Shown here: positions 1-5,392 of the stretch, piece after piece
Layout: each line of letters begins with the position of its first letter
Position numbering within the stretch: the stretch's first letter is position 1
Origin: Cyanobacteria bacterium UBA8803
GTDB lineage: Bacteria > Cyanobacteriota > Cyanobacteriia > Cyanobacteriales > Coleofasciculaceae
Assembly (NCBI GenBank): GCA_003505715.1
Contig: DNXU01000208.1
Location: forward strand, 1 to 5,392
Length of the DNA: 5,392 nt
Reading direction: 5' to 3'
Notes under the pieces: model-generated
What the model saw: the letters and a program-made list of their open reading frames with translations, nothing else
Databases searched by the model: none
What the model was told of the DNA's origin: nothing
Translations under genes and position numbers: made by a program

Positions 1-23
1 ACTAACAACCAACAACTAACAAC
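1..23. repeat. Heptanucleotide tandem repeat (STRR type) directly upstream of nrtB
   Basis: Three seven-base units with consensus ACYAACA (ACTAACA, ACCAACA, ACTAACA) fill positions 1-21 and lead straight to the nrtB start codon. The array may continue left of the window. It supplies an in-frame TAA at 17-19, so nrtB cannot start further upstream. It also takes the place of any Shine-Dalgarno sequence. Short tandemly repeated heptamers are a known feature of filamentous cyanobacterial genomes. Positions 6-23 recur as an exact reverse complement at 5375-5392. Confidence 0.8.
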
Positions 24-25
24 AA

Positions 26-868
26 ATGACAGCACAGCTTGACAGCCGTACTCAACGCAAGGTTCGCCAGAATTCACCGATTTCTTTTATTCAGAAACAC
101 TCCCAAAAAATCATCCGTCCGCTGATTGCGCTCGCGATCTTTCTAGCAGTCTGGCAAATCCTTTGCTTCAGTCCCAACTCTAATTTGCCCAGTCCTCTCA
201 CCGCTTTCCAGGAAACCTGGGACCCACTAATTATCAACCCATTCTTTGATAACGGTGGTACGGATAAAGGGTTAGGCTTACAAATCGCTGCTAGCTTGGG
301 GCGGGTGGCCATTGGTTTCTCACTGGCAGCAATTGTTGGGATTGGCTTGGGAATTGTAGTTGGCAGCAATCAATTCATGTACGATGCTGTAGACCCAATA
401 TTTCAAGTGCTGCGTACCATTCCTCCTCTGGCTTGGTTGCCAATTTCTCTAGCGGCGTTTCGCGACAGCCAACCATCAGCCATTTTTGTAATTTTCATTA
501 CAGCCATTTGGCCAATTATTATCAACACCACTGTGGGTGTCCAACAAATCCCTCAAGATTACAAAAATGTTGCCCGCGTGTTGCGCCTCTCCCGTCACAA
601 GTACTTCTTTAAGGTGCTGTTTCCCTCAGCGGTGCCATACATCTTCACGGGTTTGCGAATTGGGATCGGTTTATCGTGGTTAGCTATTGTTGCCGCTGAG
701 ATGTTAGTCGGTGGCGTCGGAATCGGTTTCTTCATCTGGGACGCTTACAACAGTTCCCGACTCAGCGAAATCATTCTGGCACTGGTGTATGTCGGTATAG
801 TCGGTCTTTTCCTAGACAGACTGGTAGGGTTTATCGCCTCTAAAGTTGTCCCTGAAGAACAGAAGTAG
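26..868 (+). CDS. nrtB: Nitrate/nitrite ABC transporter permease NrtB
   Basis: This is the inner-membrane permease of a NrtABCD-type importer, expected to work as a dimer that passes nitrate or nitrite from the periplasmic binding protein into the cytoplasm. The 280-residue product matches the usual length of about 280 for NrtB and CmpB. Hydrophobic segments are visible near residues 31-48, 87-113, 131-145, 151-170, 203-225 and 248-270. The cytoplasmic EAA-type loop that docks with the ATPases lies around 180-212 (VARVLRLSRHKYFFKVLFP and following residues). The start at ATG 26 is fixed by an in-frame TAA at 17-19. There is no Shine-Dalgarno sequence, because the leader is repeat DNA. nrtC follows after 97 bases of repeats, and the TAG stop is itself the first triplet of a heptad repeat. 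nrtA would be expected just upstream, outside the window. CmpB (bicarbonate) is the main alternative; the ATPase fusion downstream argues against a cyanate or taurine system. Confidence 0.85.
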   Translation: MTAQLDSRTQRKVRQNSPISFIQKHSQKIIRPLIALAIFLAVWQILCFSPNSNLPSPLTAFQETWDPLIINPFFDNGGTDKGLGLQIAASLGRVAIGFSLAAIVGIGLGIVVGSNQFMYDAVDPIFQVLRTIPPLAWLPISLAAFRDSQPSAIFVIFITAIWPIIINTTVGVQQIPQDYKNVARVLRLSRHKYFFKVLFPSAVPYIFTGLRIGIGLSWLAIVAAEMLVGGVGIGFFIWDAYNSSRLSEIILALVYVGIVGLFLDRLVGFIASKVVPEEQK

Positions 869-893
869 CTAATAGCTAATGGCTAATAGCTAA
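866..893. repeat. Heptad array TAGCTAA x4 at the nrtB stop
   Basis: Four contiguous units: TAGCTAA at 866-872, TAGCTAA at 873-879, TGGCTAA at 880-886 and TAGCTAA at 887-893, then a partial TAG. The first TAG is the stop codon of nrtB. On the opposite strand the unit reads ATTAGCT, nearly the unit of the array that follows (ATTAGCA), so the two arrays are inverted relative to each other. Confidence 0.9.
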
Positions 894-942
894 TAGTAGA
901 TACGCTCTGAAAGATTAGCAATTAGCAATTACCAATTAGCAA
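866..942 (+). other. Imperfect hairpin formed by opposed heptad arrays
   Basis: Positions 866-894 can pair with 914-942. By hand alignment 24 of 29 positions are Watson-Crick pairs. Mismatches fall at 888/920, 881/927, 876/932, 874/934 and 867/941, and the loop is 895-913. The nrtB stop codon lies in the stem base, and the 3' end of the second array almost reaches the nrtC start. The stem is AU-rich with no following U-tract, so it is not a standard intrinsic terminator. Any role, such as transcript stability or dampened nrtC expression, is inference. Confidence 0.55.
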
Positions 943-962
943 TTACCAATTATCAATTAGCA
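914..962. repeat. Heptad array ATTASCA x7 before nrtC
   Basis: Seven contiguous units start at 914, 921, 928, 935, 942, 949 and 956: ATTAGCA, ATTAGCA, ATTACCA, ATTAGCA, ATTACCA, ATTATCA, ATTAGCA. The array ends three bases before the nrtC ATG, so the whole ribosome-binding region of nrtC is repeat sequence with no Shine-Dalgarno motif. This is the longest STRR-like array in the window. Confidence 0.92.
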
Positions 963-965
963 ACC

Positions 966-2972
966 ATGTCTGTATTTGTAGAAGTTGACCACATCGATCG
1001 CGTATTCAACCTTCCGAACGGAGGCAGCTATATTGCCCTCAAGAATATAGAACTGAAAATCAAACAGGGAGAGTTTATTTCCTTAATCGGACACTCAGGT
1101 TGTGGCAAATCTACCTTATTGAACATCATTGCTGGGCTAGACAAACCCACTCAGGGAGGCGTGATCCTGGAAGGACGGCAGGTGACAAAACCAGGCCCCG
1201 ATCGCATGGTTGTATTCCAAAACTACTCCCTGCTGCCTTGGCTGACGGTGCGCGAGAATATTGCCTTGGCCGTTGATGAAGTGTATCCCAACAGGCCAAA
1301 AGGGGAACGCCGAGGTATTGTCGAACATCATATTGATTTAGTAGGTCTGAGAGCAGCAGCCAGCAAGCGACCAGGTCAACTTTCCGGAGGGATGAAACAG
1401 CGAGTCGCGATCGCTCGAGCCTTAGCCATTCGCCCGAAGTTGCTCCTGTTAGACGAACCCTTCGGCGCACTAGACGCCCTCACCCGTGGCGGTTTGCAAG
1501 AGCAGTTGATGAAAATCTGCGAAGAGAGCCATGTGACCTGCGTTATGGTAACTCACGACGTAGACGAAGCGCTTTTGCTATCCGACCGGATCGTCATGCT
1601 GACTAACGGGCCGGAGTCCCATATCGGGCAAATTATCGATGTGGAAATCCCGCGACCCCGCCACCGTATGGAAGTCGTAAATCATCCCAGCTACTACAGC
1701 TTGCGCAATGAGATGATTTACTTCCTCAACCAACAGAAAAAAGCCAAGTTGCGCCAACGCCAGCAGCCGCAGGTGGTTGCCCGCAATGGCTTAGAAAAAG
1801 TCAATCTCGAAATTGGTTTTATTCCCCTCACCGATTGTGCGCCCTTAGTGGTGGCAAAAGAGAAAGGGTTTTTTGAGAAATACGGCTTAGAAGAAGTTAC
1901 CTTAAACCGCGAACCCAGTTGGAAAGCGATCGCCAAAGGCATTGTCACCGGACGGCTGGACGCAGCACAGATGGTAGCTGGGATGCCTCTCACCCTGACA
2001 ATGGGAGCTGGTAATAAAACTCCCCTACCAGTAGTGAGTGCTTTAACCCTATCCCGCAATGGTAATGCCATTACCCTTAACAAGGACTTCTACAATCGAG
2101 GCGTCCGTACCCTAGCTGACTTTAAAGCAGCACTCCAAGAAACTCCCGATAAAGTGCATACTCTGGGGGTGGTGTATCCCTCCTCCATGCAAAACCTCAT
2201 GCTGCGTTACTGGTTAGCCAGTGGTGGCATCGATCCGGATTTAGATGTGGCACTAACCGTAATTCCTCCGCCGCAGATGTTTTCCAATTTGAAAGCGGGG
2301 AATATTGACGGCTACTGTACTGGGGAACCCTGGAACTCTCGCGCCGTCTACGAAGAACTAGGCTTTGTCATTGCCACAGATTTAGATTTGTGGGCAGGAC
2401 ATCCAGAGAAAGTACTGGGCGTGCGGGAAGAGTGGGTTAACAAGTATCCCCAAACCCATATTGCTCTCATTAAAGCACTGCTCGAAGCCTGCGAATATTG
2501 CGATGACCCCCGCAACCGGGAAGAGATTTTAAACTTACTGATCCAAGATCAATACGTTGGTTCAGCCCCAGAATACACACGCCCGGGCTTCATCGACCCT
2601 TACAATCGCGGCACTGATGAAAAACCTCAGTCTTTATTTCGCTATAACCAATTCCACGTTGATAAAACCAATTTCCCAGATCAAAGAGAGGGTTTGTGGT
2701 TGATGACTCAACTGGCTCGCTGGGGGATGATTCCCTTCCCCAAAAACTGGGTCAGTATTTTGGATCGAGTGCGGCGCATCGATTTGTTTGGTGAAGCAGC
2801 ACGGGATTTGGGGTTGATGGATATTGGACACGATCGCGGCCCGATCCGCATGTTTGACGGCACGGTTTTCGATCCCGACGATCCGCTAGAGTACCTCAAC
2901 AGCTTGGAAATTAAACGCCAAATTCGGATCGTAGAAATTGACATCGATGCAGTTGCGACCTCAGTAGCGTAA
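966..2972 (+). CDS. nrtC: Nitrate ABC transporter ATPase with fused NrtA-like regulatory domain, NrtC
   Basis: NrtC is one of two ATPases that power nitrate/nitrite import at the cytoplasmic face. The ABC domain spans about residues 1-255: Walker [10 protein letters not shown] at 42-50, Q-loop Gln85, signature LSGGMKQR at 139-146, Walker B with Asp163/Glu164, D-loop at 168-170 and H-loop His197. All catalytic motifs are intact. A basic, Gln-rich linker (about 256-277) leads to a substrate-binding-protein-like domain (278-650) with no signal peptide, so it must be cytoplasmic. Landmarks there are [15 protein letters not shown] at 289-303, GEPWN at 453-457 and [12 protein letters not shown] at 635-646. 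The 668-residue length fits NrtC/CmpC (about 660), so this fusion is the family's normal form. In Synechococcus the C-terminal domain mediates ammonium-promoted inhibition of nitrate uptake. CmpC (bicarbonate) is the alternative. nrtD follows after 61 bases. Confidence 0.87.
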   Translation: MSVFVEVDHIDRVFNLPNGGSYIALKNIELKIKQGEFISLIGHSGCGKSTLLNIIAGLDKPTQGGVILEGRQVTKPGPDRMVVFQNYSLLPWLTVRENIALAVDEVYPNRPKGERRGIVEHHIDLVGLRAAASKRPGQLSGGMKQRVAIARALAIRPKLLLLDEPFGALDALTRGGLQEQLMKICEESHVTCVMVTHDVDEALLLSDRIVMLTNGPESHIGQIIDVEIPRPRHRMEVVNHPSYYSLRNEMIYFLNQQKKAKLRQRQQPQVVARNGLEKVNLEIGFIPLTDCAPLVVAKEKGFFEKYGLEEVTLNREPSWKAIAKGIVTGRLDAAQMVAGMPLTLTMGAGNKTPLPVVSALTLSRNGNAITLNKDFYNRGVRTLADFKAALQETPDKVHTLGVVYPSSMQNLMLRYWLASGGIDPDLDVALTVIPPPQMFSNLKAGNIDGYCTGEPWNSRAVYEELGFVIATDLDLWAGHPEKVLGVREEWVNKYPQTHIALIKALLEACEYCDDPRNREEILNLLIQDQYVGSAPEYTRPGFIDPYNRGTDEKPQSLFRYNQFHVDKTNFPDQREGLWLMTQLARWGMIPFPKNWVSILDRVRRIDLFGEAARDLGLMDIGHDRGPIRMFDGTVFDPDDPLEYLNSLEIKRQIRIVEIDIDAVATSVA

Positions 2973-3002
2973 CATTAATTAACAATTCCCTAAAATTCCG
3001 AA

Positions 3003-3030
3003 CTCCTGAACTTCTGTATTCTTCTGTACT
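3003..3030. repeat. Short degenerate direct repeat before nrtD
   Basis: In the 61-base nrtC-nrtD gap, CTTCTGTATT (3011-3020) is followed directly by CTTCTGTACT (3021-3030), nine of ten bases alike. CTCCTGAA just before (3003-3010) looks like a diverged partial copy. The rest of the gap is AT-rich, with TTAATTAA at 2976-2983. No promoter, terminator or Shine-Dalgarno motif is evident, so nrtD is probably co-transcribed with nrtC. Confidence 0.5.
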
Positions 3031-3033
3031 ACT

Positions 3034-3894
3034 ATGACTGCAATCAGCCCTGATACCCTTCTCCACCAAATCTCCCAAAGTCAAACTCAAAAACCTCAAG
3101 GAGATCCCTTCCTTGTCATTGAGGATATTTCTAAGGTATATCCCACGCCTACAGGCCCTTATACAGTTCTTGAAGGTGTCAACCTCACCGTGTATGAAGG
3201 GGAGTTTATTTGTCTGATCGGTCACTCTGGTTGTGGGAAATCCACTCTCCTCAACATGGTGGCAGGTTTCTCCAGACCGAGCGACGGAGAAGTAAGACTA
3301 AAAACCAAGCGCATCACCGAACCGGGACCTGACCGGATGATGGTGTTCCAAAACTACGCCCTCCTGCCTTGGTTGAGTGCCTTTGAGAACGTCTACTTAG
3401 GTATAGATTCCGTTTATCCCAACAAACCTCACTCGCAGAAAAAAGCTCTAGTCATGGAACACCTGGACATGGTGGGACTGACCGAAGCAGCTGATAAAAA
3501 GCCATCACAGCTGTCTGGAGGGATGAAACAGCGGGTGGCGATCGCCCGCGCCTTAGCCATTCGTCCTGAAATCTTGATTTTGGATGAACCCTTCGGAGCA
3601 TTAGATGCAATTACTAAAGAAGAGTTACAAGAAGAACTGCTCACCATCTGGAGAGAGTACAAAGTTACCGTCCTGATGATTACCCACGACATCGACGAGG
3701 CACTGTTCCTCGCAGATCGTCTCGTGATGATGACCAACGGGCCGGCAGCGCACATTGGCGAAGTGATGAAAATTCCCTTCAAGCGTCCGAGAAAGCGCAG
3801 CCAAATTATGGAAGACCCCCAATACTACGAACTGCGTAACTACGCCCTCGACTTCCTGTATCGGCGTTATGCCCACGATGATGCCGCAGCCTAG
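3034..3894 (+). CDS. nrtD: Nitrate/nitrite ABC transporter ATPase NrtD
   Basis: NrtD is the single-domain ATPase that pairs with NrtC under the NrtB permease. The 286-residue product has Walker [10 protein letters not shown] at 63-71, Q-loop Gln106 in VFQNYALLPW, signature LSGGMKQR at 160-167, Walker B LILDEP at 181-186 (Asp184, Glu185), D-loop ALD at 189-191 and H-loop His218. The tail, with EDPQYYELRNYALDFLY near 260-276, is typical of NrtD/CmpD, and length fits (about 275-290). It lacks the NrtA-like domain of NrtC and is otherwise strongly similar to its ATPase half; a 17-base stretch around the signature motif is identical in both genes (1386-1402 and 3517-3533). The ATG has no Shine-Dalgarno sequence. 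A strong hairpin begins at the first base after the stop. CmpD is the alternative assignment. Confidence 0.86.
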   Translation: MTAISPDTLLHQISQSQTQKPQGDPFLVIEDISKVYPTPTGPYTVLEGVNLTVYEGEFICLIGHSGCGKSTLLNMVAGFSRPSDGEVRLKTKRITEPGPDRMMVFQNYALLPWLSAFENVYLGIDSVYPNKPHSQKKALVMEHLDMVGLTEAADKKPSQLSGGMKQRVAIARALAIRPEILILDEPFGALDAITKEELQEELLTIWREYKVTVLMITHDIDEALFLADRLVMMTNGPAAHIGEVMKIPFKRPRKRSQIMEDPQYYELRNYALDFLYRRYAHDDAAA

Positions 3895-3936
3895 TTTAAG
3901 AGAGGCGTTCTGCCGGAACGGAACGTCTCTCCTAAA
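3895..3936. other. Long hairpin immediately after nrtD
   Basis: Positions 3895-3912 pair with 3919-3936 around the six-base loop CCGGAA. That is 18 positions with one mismatch (3899/3932) and two G-U pairs (3905/3926, 3911/3920). It starts directly after the nrtD TAG. No T-tract follows on either strand, so it is not a canonical intrinsic terminator. It may cap and stabilise the nrtBCD mRNA 3' end or reduce read-through. Palindromes of the GAGACGTTCCG/CGGAACGTCTC kind are, from memory, dispersed in filamentous cyanobacterial genomes, so it may instead be a repeat insertion. Confidence 0.7.
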
Positions 3937-3944
3937 CTGAGCAA

Positions 3945-3971
3945 TTGGCACAAAAACAATGTAGATATAAA
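3945..3971 (+). promoter_or_regulatory. Possible sigma70-type promoter for the downstream lipoprotein gene
   Basis: TTGGCA (3945-3950; one mismatch to TTGACA) and TATAAA (3966-3971; one mismatch to TATAAT) are separated by 15 bases, slightly short of the usual 16-18. Transcription would begin near 3978, about 24 bases before the ATG at 4002. It sits between the post-nrtD hairpin and the gene, as expected if that gene has its own transcription unit. No GTA-N8-TAC site for NtcA is seen here. This is a motif call only. Confidence 0.3.
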
Positions 3972-3983
3972 GCTAATCTACAT
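3959..3983. promoter_or_regulatory. 8+8 bp inverted repeat, operator-like or leader hairpin
   Basis: ATGTAGAT (3959-3966) and ATCTACAT (3976-3983) are perfect inverted repeats separated by nine bases, giving a 25-base dyad. It overlaps the possible -10 hexamer and ends 18 bases before the ATG at 4002. It could be the site of a dimeric regulator or an mRNA stem. The half-site spacing does not fit NtcA (GTA-N8-TAC), and I cannot name a regulator. Confidence 0.4.
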
Positions 3984-4001
3984 GGGTTGGGAAACGGAAA
4001 C

Positions 4002-5375
4002 ATGGAGCGTCGCAAATTTATCAAGCACATGAGTCTGGCAGCAGGAGGGTTGGCATTTACCGCTTGTAACCAGGGCGATCCGTTCAATTTAAAAAAGAGC
4101 GATCGCTCCTCGGCACCCTCTGAAAAGCCTGCTATTGACTTCGGCAGCTTGGAGAAAACTGACCTGAAAATTGGCATCATCCCTGTAATGGACTGCGCCC
4201 CCCTGGTCATTGCTAAAGAAAAGGGCTTTTTCCAGCGCTACGGACTCAACGTCAGCTTGAGCAAGCAAAAGGATTGGCAAGGGATTCGGGATGGCCTATT
4301 AAACGGTAGTTTAGATGCCGCCCATGCCTTGTTTGGTATGCCTATGCTAGTCCAACTCGGCTCAATGAGAGCCTCAATGGTTTCTCTGATGACGCTCAAC
4401 CGCAATGGCAGCAGTATTACCTTCTCGGAACAAATTTGGGACGCCGATATTCGACCGTCAATGGAATATTTCCAATTTCAGGAGTTTGCCGACGCTTACC
4501 GGGAATACCTACGCAGTCTGGAAAAACCACCCGCCTTTGCCATCGAAGCCGCCACCTCAATGGATAACTATAACTACCGCTACTGGCTGTCGGCGATGGG
4601 AATTAATCCAGACACCGAACTCAAACTAATTGAGCTAGCACCGTCCCAAATGACTCACAAACTCCAAGCTGGAGAAGTGGAAGGCTATGGTGTAGGAGAA
4701 CCCTGGAACCAGCAAGCTATTTTTGAGAAGACTGGCTTTGTGGCTTGCGTGAATCGGGATATTTGGCAGGGTCATCCAGGAAAAATCCTCGCTACGATGC
4801 AGTCTTGGGTCGAGAAGAATCCGACCACAGCTAGAGCTTTAGTAGCAGCTGTATTAGAAGCTTGTCAGTTCTGTGAAGCCGCTGTCAATCATCAAGTTGC
4901 TGCTGATAGTCTAGCGCATAGCCAATACCTCAATATTAACCCCCAAGTAGCCAGAGCCTCCCTGCCTGGAACCTATAACTACGGCGGCTTTGATGAGAAA
5001 CCAAGAGTTGCCACTATTCCTGATTTCTACATCTTCGAGTTTCAAGCAACAAACTATCTCAAAGAACCCGATCGCGCCAACTATCCCTGGCGTTCTCATG
5101 GAGTTTGGTTGCTAACGCAGATGATTCGTTGGAATCAACTCAACATCAAGGAATATCCCAAAGACGCCGACGAAATGATTGACCGGATTTATCCTGTGGA
5201 CATCTACGAAGAGGTAGCAAAAGCGATGAAAATACCGATACCCAGCGATCGCATGAAGGTAGAACCAGCTGAAGTGTTCATCGACCAGCGGAAATTCGAC
5301 CCCAGTCAACCCGTAGAGTACCTCAACAGCTTCGACATCCGCGCCGGACGCCCTCAAATTTTCGCATTGAGTTAG
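4002..5375 (+). CDS. NrtA/CmpA-family substrate-binding lipoprotein, possibly Tat-exported
   Basis: The product is a periplasmic binding protein of the nitrate/bicarbonate family, 457 residues from ATG 4002. This start puts ERRKFIK, a twin-arginine-like motif, at residues 2-8, followed by the hydrophobic stretch MSLAAGGLAFTAC with a probable lipidated Cys22. Phe at -3 is unusual for a lipobox. An in-frame TTG at 3945 would add 19 residues that spoil the signal peptide. Weak GGA at 3996-3998 is the only Shine-Dalgarno-like sequence. The mature domain (about 54-446) includes MDCAPLVIAKEKGFF at 63-77, GEPWN at 232-236 and EYLNS at 439-443. It resembles the NrtC C-terminal domain closely (20 of 27 identical over residues 56-82), with about nine extra residues near 143-180. 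Position after nrtD is atypical for nrtA, so it may be a second binding protein for NrtBCD. Its ligand is unknown: nitrate, nitrite, bicarbonate or another small anion. Confidence 0.82.
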   Translation: MERRKFIKHMSLAAGGLAFTACNQGDPFNLKKSDRSSAPSEKPAIDFGSLEKTDLKIGIIPVMDCAPLVIAKEKGFFQRYGLNVSLSKQKDWQGIRDGLLNGSLDAAHALFGMPMLVQLGSMRASMVSLMTLNRNGSSITFSEQIWDADIRPSMEYFQFQEFADAYREYLRSLEKPPAFAIEAATSMDNYNYRYWLSAMGINPDTELKLIELAPSQMTHKLQAGEVEGYGVGEPWNQQAIFEKTGFVACVNRDIWQGHPGKILATMQSWVEKNPTTARALVAAVLEACQFCEAAVNHQVAADSLAHSQYLNINPQVARASLPGTYNYGGFDEKPRVATIPDFYIFEFQATNYLKEPDRANYPWRSHGVWLLTQMIRWNQLNIKEYPKDADEMIDRIYPVDIYEEVAKAMKIPIPSDRMKVEPAEVFIDQRKFDPSQPVEYLNSFDIRAGRPQIFALS

Positions 5376-5392
5376 TTGTTAGTTGTTGGTTG
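5372..5392. repeat. Heptad repeat overlapping the lipoprotein gene stop
   Basis: Read on the minus strand the segment is ACCAACA, ACTAACA, ACTAA preceded by CA, the same ACYAACA unit as at 1-21. Positions 5375-5392 are the exact reverse complement of 6-23 (18 bases). The TAG stop of the lipoprotein gene (5373-5375) lies within it. The array probably continues to the right of the window. Confidence 0.8.

Noticed and set aside
1126..2083. Minus-strand reading frames inside nrtC and similar ones in the other genes
   Set aside because: They lie opposite well-conserved coding sequence, have no recognisable domains and have no spacing or signals of their own.
966..2972. The ATPase-binding-protein fusion as a novel gene fusion
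   Set aside because: This architecture and length are the normal form of cyanobacterial NrtC and CmpC.
3895..3936. Rho-independent terminator
   Set aside because: The stem is good but no T-tract follows on either strand, so only a hairpin is called.
3959..3964. Upstream ATG followed directly by TAG, a minimal upstream reading frame
   Set aside because: It is a two-codon coincidence inside the inverted repeat, and the likely transcription start lies downstream of it.
3959..3983. NtcA-binding site upstream of the lipoprotein gene
   Set aside because: GTA (3961) and TAC (3979) are 15 bases apart rather than the eight of the GTA-N8-TAC consensus.
3945..4001. In-frame TTG start adding 19 residues to the lipoprotein
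   Set aside because: It has no ribosome-binding site, lies within the promoter-like region, and would bury the twin-arginine/lipobox signal that begins cleanly at ATG 4002.
4405..4629. 74-codon plus-strand frame inside the lipoprotein gene
   Set aside because: It is an out-of-frame shadow of the conserved binding-protein sequence with no recognisable features.
1..5392. Composite transposon bounded by the 18-bp inverted repeats
   Set aside because: There is no transposase gene, no target-site duplication can be seen, and the repeats are simple heptad arrays found also inside the block.

Overview
The window looks like a piece of a cyanobacterial chromosome, probably from a filamentous species. 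Four plus-strand genes make up most of a NrtABCD-type (nitrate/nitrite) ABC uptake locus. The cyanobacterial assignment rests on three things: the NrtC-type fusion of an ATPase to a substrate-binding-protein domain, which is characteristic of cyanobacterial nitrate and bicarbonate transporters; five complete HIP1 octamers GCGATCGC (1407, 1926, 3538, 4099, 5245), far more than chance predicts in 5.4 kb; and arrays of seven-base tandem repeats (STRR type) in the gaps between genes.

Layout: a heptad repeat (1-23) abuts nrtB, the membrane permease (26-868). A 97-base gap follows, holding two opposed heptad arrays (866-893 and 914-962). Next is nrtC (966-2972), an ATPase fused to a regulatory NrtA-like domain; then a 61-base gap; then nrtD (3034-3894), the second ATPase. 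A 107-base gap then holds a long hairpin (3895-3936), a possible promoter and an 8+8 bp inverted repeat. The last gene (best start 4002, end 5375) encodes a twin-arginine/lipobox substrate-binding lipoprotein of the NrtA/CmpA family. Its stop codon runs into another heptad repeat that is the exact reverse complement of the one at the left edge.

How the genes work together: NrtB forms the membrane channel, and NrtC plus NrtD form the ATPase pair. In characterised cyanobacteria the cytoplasmic C-terminal domain of NrtC mediates ammonium-promoted inhibition of nitrate uptake. The usual order is nrtA-nrtB-nrtC-nrtD, so the canonical binding protein NrtA would be expected just left of the window, where it cannot be seen. 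The lipoprotein after nrtD would then be an extra binding protein. In the blocks I compared it resembles the NrtC C-terminal domain closely. It is the least ordinary gene here. Nitrate rather than bicarbonate (CmpBCD) is the preferred substrate for the transporter, but this rests on remembered sequence resemblance and not on a search.

No RNA genes, CRISPR arrays, transposase genes or strand-minus genes are supported. No gap between genes exceeds 300 bases.
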